The translations under genes and the position numbers were made by a program. Below, one piece after another: positions 42,875-52,874 of a stretch of 64,000 bases of DNA; the stretch's first letter is position 1, and every line of letters starts with the position of its first letter. The stretch is from positions 2,329,501-2,393,500 of the forward strand of contig NZ_CANMPJ010000001.1 in assembly GCF_947499705.1 (NCBI RefSeq), written 5' to 3'. The DNA is from an uncultured Erythrobacter sp. Lineage in GTDB: Bacteria; Pseudomonadota; Alphaproteobacteria; Sphingomonadales; Sphingomonadaceae. The notes under the pieces were generated by a model, which worked only from the letters and a program-made list of their open reading frames with translations, was not told the origin of the DNA and did no database searches.

Positions 42875-44167
42875 TCAAACGATGCCAGCGCCCAGGCCAA
42901 CGGCTTTGCGCTCCTGGGCCTTGCGATCACGGTATTGGCTGGCCCGGTACACACCAAGCCAGTCAATCGCGCCGCCAAGCTCGTCACGAGCCTGCGCCAG
43001 GATCGGCGTAACATCGGTTTCGTAGGCCGTGCGCAAAGTTCGAAACGCCAGCATGACATCATTGTCGTTCTGGGCTGCGTGCAATGCCTCGCGATCAACC
43101 ATTGCTGCCCGCGCGTAGCATCCGGCAATAGTCTCTGCCGATGACAACATGCTTTCGATCGGGTCAGTCACATTGTGCGATTGGTCGATCATGTATGACG
43201 GATCAAAACCATCGCGCGGATTCTGCTCGGCCTCGATCAATTCGTTGAAAACCAGAAACAGCTGATGCGGATTAATGCTCCCGCTATCAAGATCGTCATC
43301 ACCATATTTGCTGTCGTTGAAATGGAATCCGCCCAGTTTACCAGCGTGATGCAGGCGCGCGACGATCTGTTCGATATTCACATTGGGCGCATGGTGGCCA
43401 AGATCGACCAGGCATTTGCACTTCTCGCCCAGCGCCTGCGCCGCCATCAGCGAACTGCCCCAATCCGAAATGACGCTGGAATAGAAAGCGGGCTCGAACA
43501 TCTTGTGTTCCAGCATCATTTTCCAGTCTCCCGGAAGCGCGGCATAAACCTGCGATGCGGCCTCGATGTAGCGGTCAAAGCTCCGGCCAAGGTCCTGCTG
43601 ACCAGGGAAATTCGTTCCGTCGCCGACCCAAACGGTCAACCGGCTCGATCCGATCTTCTGGCCGATCTCAATGCATTCAATGTTGTGATCGATTGCCTGC
43701 TGCCGGGTATCGGCAATTGTGGACGATAATGACCCGGTGGCATAGGTTTGCGCCTGTCCGGGTTGATCCTGAAACGTATTGGAATTCACCGCATCGAAAA
43801 CGAGGTTGTAAGCCGCCGCTTCGTCTTTCAGCGCGGCAAAATCATCAACGCAGTCCCACGGAAAGTGCGGACTGACAGCTGGTGTTGATTGACCCAGCTG
43901 ATGGATTACCGCGCAGTCTTCCAGCTTCTCGTGAATGTTCGTCGGCTCGCCGGCGATCGGGAATTTCGCGAATCTGGTGCCACCGCGCCCAGCCCCCCAG
44001 CTCGGCACGGCGACCCCAAAACCTTTGACCTTGTCCTTAATCGCATCGACGGCGATCCCGCGTCGTTCAAGCTTTCGCCCGAGCGCCGCATAATCTTCTG
44101 CCACGGCATCACGCGCATTCGCGTTGTGCTCGGCAATCAAATCGGCCGAGATAGGCAATTGTGTCAT
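42875..44167 (-). CDS. rhaI: L-rhamnose isomerase (RhaI type)
   Basis: 430 residues of the Pseudomonas/Rhizobium RhaI type rather than E. coli RhaA. Seen: VAVPSWGAGRGGTRFAKFP, SPHFPWDCVDD, WVGDGTNFPGQQ, MMLEHKMFEPAFYSSV, LVDLGHHAPNVNIEQIV and GGFHFNDSKYGDDDLDSG, which contain the metal-binding Glu, Asp and His residues. It converts L-rhamnose to L-rhamnulose. 21 bp behind rhaD and 27 bp ahead of the GH105 gene. Confidence 0.95.
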   Translation of the reverse strand: MTQLPISADLIAEHNANARDAVAEDYAALGRKLERRGIAVDAIKDKVKGFGVAVPSWGAGRGGTRFAKFPIAGEPTNIHEKLEDCAVIHQLGQSTPAVSPHFPWDCVDDFAALKDEAAAYNLVFDAVNSNTFQDQPGQAQTYATGSLSSTIADTRQQAIDHNIECIEIGQKIGSSRLTVWVGDGTNFPGQQDLGRSFDRYIEAASQVYAALPGDWKMMLEHKMFEPAFYSSVISDWGSSLMAAQALGEKCKCLVDLGHHAPNVNIEQIVARLHHAGKLGGFHFNDSKYGDDDLDSGSINPHQLFLVFNELIEAEQNPRDGFDPSYMIDQSHNVTDPIESMLSSAETIAGCYARAAMVDREALHAAQNDNDVMLAFRTLRTAYETDVTPILAQARDELGGAIDWLGVYRASQYRDRKAQERKAVGLGAGIV

Positions 44168-44188
44168 CTGTCCCCTCCGATTTCGATG

Positions 44189-46300
44189 CTAGCGCGTAAA
44201 TGCCTGGGCGTTGCCCGCATCGACATTGATCATGTTGCCGGTGGACTTTGCCGATGCTTCGCTGGCCAGCCAATAGGCAGCTTCTGCGATATCCTGAGGC
44301 AAGACAGACCGTTTCAGCATCGAACGCTGGCGATAATGCTCTTCAAGCTCATCGCCTGAATCGATCCCATGTGCTCCGGCGCGTTCTTGCCGCCAGTCGC
44401 CGTCCCAGATCCGGCTGCCTTTGATAACAGCATCGGGATTTACGACATTCACGCGGATGCCGTCATCGGCACCTTCGAGAGCAAGGCACCGCGCAAGATG
44501 GTTAGCCGCAGCCTTGGCACTGGCATAGGCGCTGGCGTTCTTCGCTGCAGCCACAGCATTCTTCGATCCGACAAACACCACGCTCGAACCGCCTTGAGCT
44601 GCCATTCCCTGAAGCAGCGGCCAGGCATACTTGGCCGTGAGAAAATACCCCTGCGCCAAGACGTCAAAGTTCTTGTTCCACAGCTCGATTGTCGTTTCAC
44701 CGATTGGCGCAGATGATGCGATCCCGGCATTGGCGACCAGAACATCCAGTCCGCCGAATTCAAGTGCACAAGCCTCCAAAGCGGCGGCTACTTGCGCTTC
44801 ATCGGTCACATCACAGGTGACCGAACGCACCACATCCTTGCTGAAGGCTCCGGCAAGATTGGCTTCGATTTCCTTGACTGCTTGCTCGTCCCGATCCGCC
44901 AGCATCACACAGGCCCCATCGCGGAGCATGCGCTCAGCCACAGCCGCCCCGATACCGCCCGCGCCGCCGGTTACCAGTGCAACCTTGCCCACCATCTCCT
45001 TGGGTGCAGGCATGCGCTGCAGCTTGGCTTCCTCAAGCAGCCAGTATTCGATATCGAATGCCTCCTGCTCATCGAGCGCAATGTAGTCACCAATGGCCTC
45101 CGCACCGCGCATCACGTTGATTGCATTGAGATAAAACTCTCCGGCAATACGGGCTGTCGCCTTGTCCTTGGCAAAGGTCATCCGGCCAACACCGGGAACC
45201 AATACGACGACCGGATTGGCATCGCGCACGGCAGGGGAATTGTGACGCTTGCACCGCTCGTAATACGCCGAATACATCGCGCGGTAATCCGTGATCGACT
45301 GCTCCAGATAGGAGTCATCGTCCAGCTTCGCGGGATCAAGCGTCAATGGAGCGATCTTGGTGCGCAGGAAGTGATCCGGGCACGACGTGCCGAGTTCAGC
45401 CAGGCGCTCAAAATCAGCGCTGCCGACGAATTCAAGCGTTGCATCGTCATCCGAATAATGTCCGACTTTGCGGCGATCACCAACCATCAGCGCACGCAGA
45501 CGCGGCATCAGGCCAGCTGCCAGCTTGTGCCGGTCTTCGTTTGGAGCGACTTTCGCGCCGCCAAACGCCGGTCCATTCGACAGCTTCGTGTTCAGATAAT
45601 CCGCCGCTTCGGTGATCAATCTGACGGTCTGATCATAGCAATCCTTGGCAGTGTCGGCCCAACAGATGATGCCGTGCCCAGCCAGCATGGCGCCTTTCGC
45701 CTGCGGGTTGGCCCGCGCAAAATCTCGAATTTGCACGCCCAGTGTGAAACCGGGACGTTTCCATGGCAGCCAGCCGATTTCATCGCCCCACAATTCCTTT
45801 GTCGCCGCTTCGCCGCCGCTTGAAGCTGCAAGCGCGATAATCGCGTCAGGATGCACGTGGTCGATATGCTTGTACGGCAGAAGCGAATGCAGCGGCGTAT
45901 CAATACTGGCCGCGCGGCCGTTCAGATTGAATGTGCAGTGAGGGAGGAAACCGACCATCTTGTCATCGTCGTCCTCACCTTCGTAGTGTGTCTCCAGGGC
46001 GAGCAGTTTTTCCTGATAAAGAGTGGCAAAACCATCCATACCCATCGAACCGATATCGCCGCCCGACCCCTTGACCCAGAGCACCTCAACATCGCCGCCC
46101 GTCAGCGGATCGCGCTCGGTCACTTTCGCCGAAGTGTTGCCGCCACCGAAATTGGTCACAGTCAAATCCGCGCCTAGCAAATTCGACCTGTAGAGCAGCA
46201 ATTCCGCTTCAGACATGGAGGTTGCAGCTTGCTCATCCCAACGGTTGACGGGGATAGCGAACGGAATGGCCACTTCGGCCAGAGACGCGTGCATATTCAT
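44189..46300 (-). CDS. rhaD: Bifunctional rhamnulose-1-phosphate aldolase / lactaldehyde dehydrogenase (SDR fusion)
   Basis: 703 residues from ATG 46300; an in-frame TTG at 46336 is less likely. The N-terminal class II aldolase/adducin domain (about 1-420) has LTVTNFGGGNTSAK, the zinc-binding HVHPDAIIALAA and AMLAGHGIICW. The C-terminal SDR domain has LVTGGAGGIGAAVAERM, VANAGIAS and YASAKAAANH. The fusion splits L-rhamnulose-1-phosphate into DHAP and L-lactaldehyde and oxidises the latter to L-lactate with NAD, as known for this family. First gene of the operon with rhaI and GH105; divergent from rhaK. Confidence 0.95.
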   Translation of the reverse strand: MNMHASLAEVAIPFAIPVNRWDEQAATSMSEAELLLYRSNLLGADLTVTNFGGGNTSAKVTERDPLTGGDVEVLWVKGSGGDIGSMGMDGFATLYQEKLLALETHYEGEDDDDKMVGFLPHCTFNLNGRAASIDTPLHSLLPYKHIDHVHPDAIIALAASSGGEAATKELWGDEIGWLPWKRPGFTLGVQIRDFARANPQAKGAMLAGHGIICWADTAKDCYDQTVRLITEAADYLNTKLSNGPAFGGAKVAPNEDRHKLAAGLMPRLRALMVGDRRKVGHYSDDDATLEFVGSADFERLAELGTSCPDHFLRTKIAPLTLDPAKLDDDSYLEQSITDYRAMYSAYYERCKRHNSPAVRDANPVVVLVPGVGRMTFAKDKATARIAGEFYLNAINVMRGAEAIGDYIALDEQEAFDIEYWLLEEAKLQRMPAPKEMVGKVALVTGGAGGIGAAVAERMLRDGACVMLADRDEQAVKEIEANLAGAFSKDVVRSVTCDVTDEAQVAAALEACALEFGGLDVLVANAGIASSAPIGETTIELWNKNFDVLAQGYFLTAKYAWPLLQGMAAQGGSSVVFVGSKNAVAAAKNASAYASAKAAANHLARCLALEGADDGIRVNVVNPDAVIKGSRIWDGDWRQERAGAHGIDSGDELEEHYRQRSMLKRSVLPQDIAEAAYWLASEASAKSTGNMINVDAGNAQAFTR

Positions 46301-46334
46301 GAGAGACTCGCTACCATTGGGTCTTTTCAAAATC

Positions 46335-46345
46335 AATCATTTTCG
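46335..46345 (+). promoter_or_regulatory. AATCATTTTCG site in the rhaD-rhaK divergent region
   Basis: One base different from GATCATTTTCG found at 22607 and 49833. It is 35 bp from the rhaD start and 47 bp from the rhaK start; CAATCAAT is also present nearby (46352-46359). One site here could serve both rhamnose operons. Confidence 0.55.
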
Positions 46346-46391
46346 CTAATCGGCAATCAATAAGGTTCATTGAGGTTGTGGGGAGTGGGTT

Positions 46392-47792
46392 TTGAAAAAA
46401 GGTCATGCGATTGTTGTCGATATCGGCAAAACGCTTGCCAAGGTCAGCCTATGGACCCGCTCAGGCGAAATGGTGGCGCGCGAGACGCGGCCAAACCAAA
46501 CCGTTGCGCTTGATGGCATCCGCCGTCTGGACGCCAGTGGCATTGAAGAATGGCTGACTTCCGCTCTCGCAAGCTTTGCAGGCCATCCTGTGGAATACAT
46601 CGTGCCAGTGGCGCATGGCGCCGGGGTCGCAGCAATCCGTAACGACAAACTGGCCATTGCGCCCATAGATTACGAACAGGAACTGCCCGAGCATTTGGGC
46701 GCTCAGTATAACGCCGCAAGAGCGCCTTTTGCAGAAACGGGTTCTCCATCCCTTCCCGCCGGGCTCAATTTCGGAGCGCAGCTGTTCTGGCTTGAACAAT
46801 TACAGCCCGATCTGATTGCGCAGTCCACATTGATCCCGTGGGCACAATATTGGGGCTGGTTCCTGTCTGGCGAGGCGCGCTCCGAAGCGACCAGCATGGG
46901 TTGTCATTCAGATCTATGGGCCCCTGCATATGGGACATTTTCCAGCCTTGCGGTCAAGCGAGGCTGGTCCGATCGTTTTGCGCCAATTGCTGCAGCAGGC
47001 GATGTGATCGGAACACTGCGATCAAGCCTAGCAAAGAAGACCGGGTTACCCGCAACGGCCAAGGTCTTGGCGGGATTGCACGATTCAAACGCGGCCCTGA
47101 ATGCGGCGCGCGGGTTTCACGAGATCGAAAATCGCGAAGCGACCATCCTTTCCACTGGGACCTGGTTCATCGCCATGCGCCTTGCCGCAAGCGCGATCGA
47201 TATGAGCAAACTGCCCGAGGCGCGCGATTGCCTTGTCAATGTCGATGCCTTTGGCAATCCGGTGCCATCCGCCCGCTTCATGGGAGGGCGCGAAATCGAA
47301 TCCCTGATCCAGATCGACACGCGGCAGGTTGACATCAAGCCAGACCAGCCGCGCCTGCTCGAGGCGGTCCCCAGCATACTCGAACAGTCTGCCATGGTTC
47401 TGCCGACGCTCGCTCCTGGCAACGGTCCGTACCCGCAAGGGCAAGGCGGTTGGATCAATCGGCCGGAAGACTGGTTCGCAAGACGCGCAGGCGCATGCCT
47501 TTACGCCGCGCTGGTTGCTGACACTTCGCTCGATCTGATCGGCTCAAGCGAATGCCTCCTGGTTGAAGGGCGCTTCGCCGAAGCCGAAGTGTTTGTAAGA
47601 GCACTCGCAGCTTTGCGGCCCGATATGAAAGTCTACGTCGCCAATGCACATAACGACGTGAGCTTTGGCGCGCTGAGGCTGATCGACCCAGATATACGCC
47701 CCAAGGGCGGATTGACGCAGGTGGAACCTCTGGCAGCGGATCTGTCAGGCTATCGCAAGGCCTGGCATCAGGCGCAGATGGCCGGCGCATGA
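46392..47792 (+). CDS. rhaK: Rhamnulokinase-type FGGY carbohydrate kinase
   Basis: 466 residues from a TTG start behind GGGAGTGGG. The FGGY phosphate-binding start ([16 protein letters not shown]), [17 protein letters not shown] with the catalytic Asp, [13 protein letters not shown], and [20 protein letters not shown] are seen. It should phosphorylate L-rhamnulose at C1. The sequence is of the alphaproteobacterial kinase type rather than E. coli RhaB, but operon context (divergent from rhaD-rhaI, coupled to lldD) supports the role. Stop overlaps the lldD start (ATGA). Confidence 0.85.
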   Translation: MKKGHAIVVDIGKTLAKVSLWTRSGEMVARETRPNQTVALDGIRRLDASGIEEWLTSALASFAGHPVEYIVPVAHGAGVAAIRNDKLAIAPIDYEQELPEHLGAQYNAARAPFAETGSPSLPAGLNFGAQLFWLEQLQPDLIAQSTLIPWAQYWGWFLSGEARSEATSMGCHSDLWAPAYGTFSSLAVKRGWSDRFAPIAAAGDVIGTLRSSLAKKTGLPATAKVLAGLHDSNAALNAARGFHEIENREATILSTGTWFIAMRLAASAIDMSKLPEARDCLVNVDAFGNPVPSARFMGGREIESLIQIDTRQVDIKPDQPRLLEAVPSILEQSAMVLPTLAPGNGPYPQGQGGWINRPEDWFARRAGACLYAALVADTSLDLIGSSECLLVEGRFAEAEVFVRALAALRPDMKVYVANAHNDVSFGALRLIDPDIRPKGGLTQVEPLAADLSGYRKAWHQAQMAGA

Positions 47793-48946
47793 AGGCTGCA
47801 AGCGCAATCGACTACCGTGAGCTCGCCCGTCGGCGACTGCCGCATTTCCTGTTCGAGTATATCGACGGCGGCTCGTACGCAGAGGTCACGCTTGAACGCA
47901 ACGTCGCTGACCTGAAGGACGTAGCCTTGCGCCAAAGGGTGCTGCGCGACGTCTCGCAAATCGACCTGTCGACACAGTTGTTCGGCCAGGATCTGGCGCT
48001 ACCTGTGGCTCTCGCTCCAATCGGGCTTGCGGGCATGAACGCAAGGCGCGGCGAATGCCAGGCCGTGCGTGCCGCGAACAAGGCAGGCATCCCCTTCACC
48101 CTTTCGACGGTCTCGGCGTGCGATCTGGAAGAAGTCGCCGCTGCCAGCAGCGCGCCGTTCTGGTTCCAGCTCTACATGATCCGCGATCGCGGCTTTATGC
48201 GTGAACTGATGGCCCGCGCTGTCGCGGCCGGTTGCACGGCATTGGTGTTCACTGTCGATATGCCTGTGCCCGGCAGCCGTTACCGCGACTATCACTCAGG
48301 CCTGGCCGGCGCGCCGGGCGTTGCCGGGGCGATCCGGCGTTCCTGGCAGGGCGCGATGCGGCCCCATTGGGCCTGGGATGTAGGCATAAATGGCCGCCCG
48401 CACAGTCTCGGCAATGTTGCGCCGGTATTGGGCGACAAGTCGGGAATCGAAGACTTCTTCGCCTGGATGCGAGACAATTTCGACCCCTCCGTGACATGGG
48501 ATGATCTCGATTTCATTCGCAGCGAATGGAATGGCCCGCTGATCATAAAAGGGGTGCTCGATCCAGACGATGCCATGCGAGCTGCGGAGCTTGGCGCCGA
48601 TGGCCTGGTCGTCTCGAACCACGGAGGCCGACAGCTGGACGGCGTATTGTCGACCGCGCAGGCGCTACCTCGAATTGCAGAAGTCGCTGGCGACCGGATG
48701 ACCGTGTTGGCCGACGGCGGAATACGGTCCGGGCTGGATGTGGTCAGGATGCTCGCACTTGGCGCCAAGGGGGTGCTGCTTGGGCGCGCTTGGGCCTATG
48801 CGTTGGGCGCGCGCGGCGAAGCCGGCATTTCGCACGTGTTGCAGCTGATTGAAGCAGAAATGAAAGTGGCGATGTCGCTTACGGGTGTGACTTCCATCGA
48901 CAAAATCACGCGCGACATACTGGCCGATGAAAACCTGACTAGCTGA
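47789..48946 (+). CDS. lldD: FMN-dependent L-lactate dehydrogenase
   Basis: 385 residues. Family motifs of FMN alpha-hydroxyacid dehydrogenases are complete: [44 protein letters not shown], catalytic [11 protein letters not shown], and the phosphate-binding [16 protein letters not shown] with [12 protein letters not shown]. It oxidises L-lactate to pyruvate and feeds electrons to the respiratory chain. Overlap with rhaK means the L-lactate formed by RhaD from rhamnose is its likely substrate. Its end overlaps the convergent deoR gene by eight bases. Confidence 0.93.
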   Translation: MKAASAIDYRELARRRLPHFLFEYIDGGSYAEVTLERNVADLKDVALRQRVLRDVSQIDLSTQLFGQDLALPVALAPIGLAGMNARRGECQAVRAANKAGIPFTLSTVSACDLEEVAAASSAPFWFQLYMIRDRGFMRELMARAVAAGCTALVFTVDMPVPGSRYRDYHSGLAGAPGVAGAIRRSWQGAMRPHWAWDVGINGRPHSLGNVAPVLGDKSGIEDFFAWMRDNFDPSVTWDDLDFIRSEWNGPLIIKGVLDPDDAMRAAELGADGLVVSNHGGRQLDGVLSTAQALPRIAEVAGDRMTVLADGGIRSGLDVVRMLALGAKGVLLGRAWAYALGARGEAGISHVLQLIEAEMKVAMSLTGVTSIDKITRDILADENLTS

Positions 48947-49736
48947 CCGGCTTCACCAGATCGATTTGCTCCAGACCGGCTTCGCGTAACTGATCGATCA
49001 GTTCGGGATCTGCTGCGTCATCGGTGATCATTCGGTCGATGCGGTTCAACTCGCACACGATTGCGCCCGAAGACGCTTGCAACTTGCCACTGTCGACGAC
49101 CAGAATGACCTCATCGGTCCTGTCCAGGAACCTGCGCTGGCTGGCCACTAGCAAAGCATCCGCCTGAAAAATGCCGCGCGGACTGACTGCCGCTGCGCCC
49201 AGAAACAACTTGCTGGCGTGAAAGTTCGGCATCGTGGTCTCACCAGCCGGGGCGAGAATGATATTCTGCTCCCGAAAAATCGGACCTGATGGAACCAGCA
49301 GCTGCGTCGCCTCCTGACGCAGCAAAGTGTTTACGATGTGAAGCGAGTTGGTCAGGACCTGAAGGTTGAGATCGCCCAGATGTTCGCACATCTGGTATGT
49401 CGTGGTCCCGCCATCTATGATGATGCCCTCACCCGGTGCGCATAGTTCGGCTGCCGCCCTACCAATCGCCCGCTTTTCGGCGATGTTCTGTTTGAGCGAT
49501 TTTTCAAAAGGCGTGCCAGCAAGGCTGGGCGGCGTCCCTGCTACGCCTGCATCTGCATCAACGGCCTTGGCCCCGCCGTGCAAGCGAATAATCTTGCCCT
49601 GCTTTTCGAGCCTGGCCAGATCGCGCCGGATCGTTGCAGGAGAAGCCTCCACGTTCGCTTCGAGGTGTCGATACGTGGTGAAGCCCTTCTTCATCAACGC
49701 GTCGAGAATGATTTCTTCGCGTTCGGCAGCGTGCAT
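48939..49736 (-). CDS. DeoR family transcriptional regulator, probable rhamnose regulator
   Basis: 265 residues from ATG 49736, with AGAGGA about eight bases upstream. N-terminal DeoR HTH ([46 protein letters not shown]) and C-terminal DeoR sensor domain ([41 protein letters not shown]). Rhizobial rhamnose genes are controlled by a DeoR-type repressor, and this gene lies next to rhaK-lldD, so the same role is likely, with a phosphorylated rhamnose intermediate as effector. The GATCATTTTCG motif upstream of itself and of the rhamnose genes is the suggested operator. Confidence 0.9.
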   Translation of the reverse strand: MHAAEREEIILDALMKKGFTTYRHLEANVEASPATIRRDLARLEKQGKIIRLHGGAKAVDADAGVAGTPPSLAGTPFEKSLKQNIAEKRAIGRAAAELCAPGEGIIIDGGTTTYQMCEHLGDLNLQVLTNSLHIVNTLLRQEATQLLVPSGPIFREQNIILAPAGETTMPNFHASKLFLGAAAVSPRGIFQADALLVASQRRFLDRTDEVILVVDSGKLQASSGAIVCELNRIDRMITDDAADPELIDQLREAGLEQIDLVKPVS

Positions 49737-49832
49737 GCGCAAATCCTCTTTCGCAGTTCGGCACGGAATGCGATGCCAAACTTGTTCAGCGATCTCCCTG
49801 CATGCTGTTCAATTCAGTATCAAGCCGGAACT

Positions 49833-49843
49833 GATCATTTTCG
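49833..49843 (+). promoter_or_regulatory. GATCATTTTCG site upstream of deoR
   Basis: Exact copy of the core at 22607. It lies 97 bp before the deoR start, with TAAATCAATCAC (49890-49901) further upstream. Suggests autoregulation by the DeoR protein. Confidence 0.5.
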
Positions 49844-49919
49844 CGCAGCCTTGCGATCGACGTTGTGCGTTGTGACGCTAAGTAGGTTATAAATCAATCA
49901 CTTACTATATTGCCGCCAA

Positions 49920-51608
49920 CTACATACGCTTGTTTAACTGGTAAGCGTAGAGGGAAGGAACTGCCTCAACGGACTGGTTGAGCCACTCCAGATATGGCTC
50001 TGGCGTATGATCGAGACGAATTTCACGATTTCCATGCATCCCGATAATTCGCGCGTCCGGACCTTCCGATCCACCGAGGATCACGATCTCCCCGCCAGGC
50101 TCCACGCCGCTTGCGACCGCGACATTGACGTTCCACGCCGTGTTGTATCGACCATGACCGGGCAGCCAGTATCCCGCCCCGCCCGCTTTGTAGAGATCAT
50201 ACATCGGCGTGCCATCTGATGCAGTCAGGTCGGGCGTCACGTGTACCGTCACATTATCATACAGGTTCTGATGGTTTGCGCCTGCATGCTGATCGAGCCT
50301 CGGCGTGGTCCAGACCACCGCGTCTTTATACACTGACTTGGTCGACTGCGTGTTGAAACTGAGCGCATGAACGGTCGGATTGAAGACGGTGAGCCCTTCG
50401 ACCAATACATTGTGAACATTGCCGATATGCACGCTGTAATGCGCGGTGTGATCGCCCTCGGTCACGATATTTCGGATGGTCACATTGGCCAGATCATCGG
50501 TCAGGATTCCGCTGTCGCCATTTGCGATGCGGACATTGCGGATCCAGCCATTGTGGACCCCGGTAAAATAGACGCCGTTATATCCGCTTTCATTGTGATG
50601 CCCGAAATCGGGGTTCTCCGGAAAGACGAGCGACATATCCTGAATGCCCACATCGGTTAGATGCTCCCACGATGAAAAGTATGCAGGAAGATCCGCACCG
50701 ATCGAATGGAGCAGAGGGTCTGCAATGGTCACCTTTTCGCCGTTGATTGCCTCAATCCGTGTGGCCTGACGAACAAGCGGACGGTCGGGCAATTCCCAAT
50801 GCCTGCTTCCGATCTTTTCCTTGGTATCGCCGTAGAGGGATTTGACCAGCGGGCCGTCTGGCCCCTCACGGTTGTGCCAATTGATCTGCAATACATCGCC
50901 AACTTTAAGGCTGCTCGCATCGGAGACCATGACTTCGCGCGAGAACTGCGATCCTGCCGCAATCTCCGTAACAGTCCTGATGGGCCGATCGTATCGTTCA
51001 AGATAGGTCGCGTGGCGACCATCGGGGACGCGGGCCCATATGAAACCAGCGCTCCAGCTGTATGGCGAAAACAGAACCTCGAGATTTGCGTCGGGGATCC
51101 GTTCGTATTTGCTGTTTTCCTCCAGATAAATCCGGATCTCGTCGAGCGCGCCGCCATCGTCGATCTGGTTCAAGGGGCGCGGCATATACAGTTCTGTGCC
51201 GCCCTCACCCATCCCCATGCCTGAAAGCACTATCCCGCTGCGTTCGATCCACAATATCTCGCTCAGGAGATAGCGGCCGGCATGAAACTGAACCCGCACC
51301 GGCTCAGCGCTTTCATGTGCAGCCTTGAGCGCAGCGAGAAGCGCCTTGCTATCGTCCTTCCCATCATCCGGTACGGCCCCGAATTCAGCCACATCGATAG
51401 CGTTCGAGATGTCCGGAATCTCAGTGACTCCGAAATCATACCCGGCATAAGAAAAGTCCGGCAGCGGATTCTCCGCACGCACCGATTGATCTGCAAGGAT
51501 GGCGGGCAGATTCTCAGCGTTCGCAGGCAATGCCAGACCACCCGCAGCTACAGCGACCGCAAAAATTCTGGTCGGAAAAAACGAGAACACACGGGTCAGG
51601 CTAGTCAT
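49920..51608 (-). CDS. Secreted right-handed beta-helix protein (Pectate_lyase_3-like)
   Basis: 562 residues from ATG 51608 (GGGAGA upstream; ATG 51611 is an equal alternative). Signal peptide (VAAGGLALPANAEN). IDVAEFGAVPDDGKDDSKAL is the classic N-terminus of Pectate_lyase_3/GH28-like beta-helix proteins, followed by coils such as NGVYFTGVHNGWIRNVRIAN, DLANVTIRNIVTEGD and VHNVLVEGLTVFN. It may be a lyase or glycosidase on a uronate-bearing backbone, but no catalytic set can be assigned. A LacI-type operator sits 47 bp upstream, putting it in the uronate regulon. Confidence 0.75.
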   Translation of the reverse strand: MTSLTRVFSFFPTRIFAVAVAAGGLALPANAENLPAILADQSVRAENPLPDFSYAGYDFGVTEIPDISNAIDVAEFGAVPDDGKDDSKALLAALKAAHESAEPVRVQFHAGRYLLSEILWIERSGIVLSGMGMGEGGTELYMPRPLNQIDDGGALDEIRIYLEENSKYERIPDANLEVLFSPYSWSAGFIWARVPDGRHATYLERYDRPIRTVTEIAAGSQFSREVMVSDASSLKVGDVLQINWHNREGPDGPLVKSLYGDTKEKIGSRHWELPDRPLVRQATRIEAINGEKVTIADPLLHSIGADLPAYFSSWEHLTDVGIQDMSLVFPENPDFGHHNESGYNGVYFTGVHNGWIRNVRIANGDSGILTDDLANVTIRNIVTEGDHTAHYSVHIGNVHNVLVEGLTVFNPTVHALSFNTQSTKSVYKDAVVWTTPRLDQHAGANHQNLYDNVTVHVTPDLTASDGTPMYDLYKAGGAGYWLPGHGRYNTAWNVNVAVASGVEPGGEIVILGGSEGPDARIIGMHGNREIRLDHTPEPYLEWLNQSVEAVPSLYAYQLNKRM

Positions 51609-51654
51609 CATTCTCTCCCGAAATGGAACTAACACTGGCGGTATTGACCCGCGA

Positions 51655-51668
51655 TGATACCGGTGTCA
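51655..51668 (-). promoter_or_regulatory. Predicted LacI-type operator TGATACCGGTGTCA
   Basis: A 14-base inverted repeat with one mismatch (reads TGACACCGGTATCA on the minus strand), sharing TGACACCGGT with the sites at 5271 and 19717. It lies 47 bp before the beta-helix gene and 121 bp before the divergent hydratase gene. Confidence 0.7.
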
Positions 51669-51788
51669 ATAATGTTCGCTTACGGGGGATGTTTCGGGCT
51701 TGGGTTTCGGACACCGGCTAATCACTTGGCTCATGAGGGAGAGCGCTGGCGTGGACTTGGCAATGAATGGCTCACGAAGGATTGAACA

Positions 51789-52595
51789 TTGAGTTCGCCG
51801 CGCGAAGTTGTTGCCCCGCGCATCAGAGAGGCGGTGGAACTGACCTCCGCTGGCAAAGACATTTCTGCGTCCCTGCTCGACGCGCGGCGTAGAGCGAAAG
51901 CCCTTCCCGGATTTCCCGGCGCTCTGCCAGCCGACCTGTCTTCAGCGTATGAGATCCAATCGCATTCGATCGGGCAATGGCCCGACAAGGTCGCGGGCTG
52001 GAAGGTTGGCGGCGTCCCCCCAAGGTGGCGCGAAGCACTCGGCGCGCCTTGGTTGGTGGGACCGATCTTCAGCAAATCGGTAAGAACGGACCGAGCCGGA
52101 GAAACCACGACCATGCCAGTCTTCGAAAATGGCTTTGCAGCGATCGAACCGGAGCTGATCATCCAGCTGGGAGAGAGCCTCGAACAAGACCGCATGTTTA
52201 TCGGTGCTGAAATCGCAAGCAGCCCCGTGCCCGCGATCAATGACTATGGACCAATTGCTGTGGTTTGCGACTTCGGCAACAACAACGGTGTGCTGCTGGG
52301 GCAGGAAATAACCGAGTGGGCCGATCATAAAGAACCGATCGGTGTTTCTATCTGGATCGACGGACAGATCATCGGCGAAAAAGTGCTCGAGAACGCATTT
52401 GCAGGCGCGCTGTCGGCGAGAGAATTCTGCCTGGCAAACGCCAAACAGCGCGGAATTGAGATGCCTGCCGGCACGTTGATTTCATCAGGTGCGATCACCG
52501 GGGTTCATGAAGCCCAAGTGGGTGCACACAGCGTAATTTCATTTGGACCGCTTGGTCAGATCGAGTTGGAGTTGGGTGTTGCGCAACCACTTTGA
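51789..52595 (+). CDS. 2-keto-4-pentenoate hydratase-like protein (MhpD/FAH superfamily)
   Basis: 268 residues from a TTG start behind GAAGGA. The MhpD-type hydratase/decarboxylase pattern is present: AYEIQSHSIGQWPDKVAGWKVG, metal-binding GFAAIEPELIIQLG (Glu pair), VPAINDYGPIAVVCDFGNNN, and GTLISSGAITGVHEAQVG. Members add water to 2-hydroxydienoates in aromatic degradation, but no aromatic genes are near. Divergent from the beta-helix gene across a LacI-type operator, it may act on a 2-keto-deoxy sugar acid; this is speculative. Confidence 0.8.
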   Translation: MSSPREVVAPRIREAVELTSAGKDISASLLDARRRAKALPGFPGALPADLSSAYEIQSHSIGQWPDKVAGWKVGGVPPRWREALGAPWLVGPIFSKSVRTDRAGETTTMPVFENGFAAIEPELIIQLGESLEQDRMFIGAEIASSPVPAINDYGPIAVVCDFGNNNGVLLGQEITEWADHKEPIGVSIWIDGQIIGEKVLENAFAGALSAREFCLANAKQRGIEMPAGTLISSGAITGVHEAQVGAHSVISFGPLGQIELELGVAQPL

Positions 52596-52788
52596 TGTGC
52601 TTGAGACGATGATCGAACGCGAGCTTGGGAAATCGCGACCGAAAGCCAATGCACACCTAACCGGCAAACATGTTGAAGGAGGTTTCAACCTAACAAACCG
52701 AATTTAGCTGAATGACCGCGTTATCGGCGTTGGCGATTTAGCCGATCTGGCAAAGAGAGGCATATTCGCAACATAATCGCTCAATCAT

Positions 52789-52798
52789 GATCATTATG
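52789..52798 (+). promoter_or_regulatory. Weak GATCATTATG site upstream of TonB receptor 2
   Basis: Within TCAATCATGATCATTATG (52781-52798). It matches GATCATT of the motif seen at 22607 and 49833 but differs after that. It is 77 bp before TonB receptor 2. The rest of 52596-52874 has only a small hairpin (GTTGAA with TTTCAAC near 52672-52688). Confidence 0.35.
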
Positions 52799-52874
52799 TT
52801 TCATTCGAGGCGATCTGTGACGTTTTTTAGGCTATCTGACGACTTAAGAAGAATACGAATCAAGGGAGAGAGAA

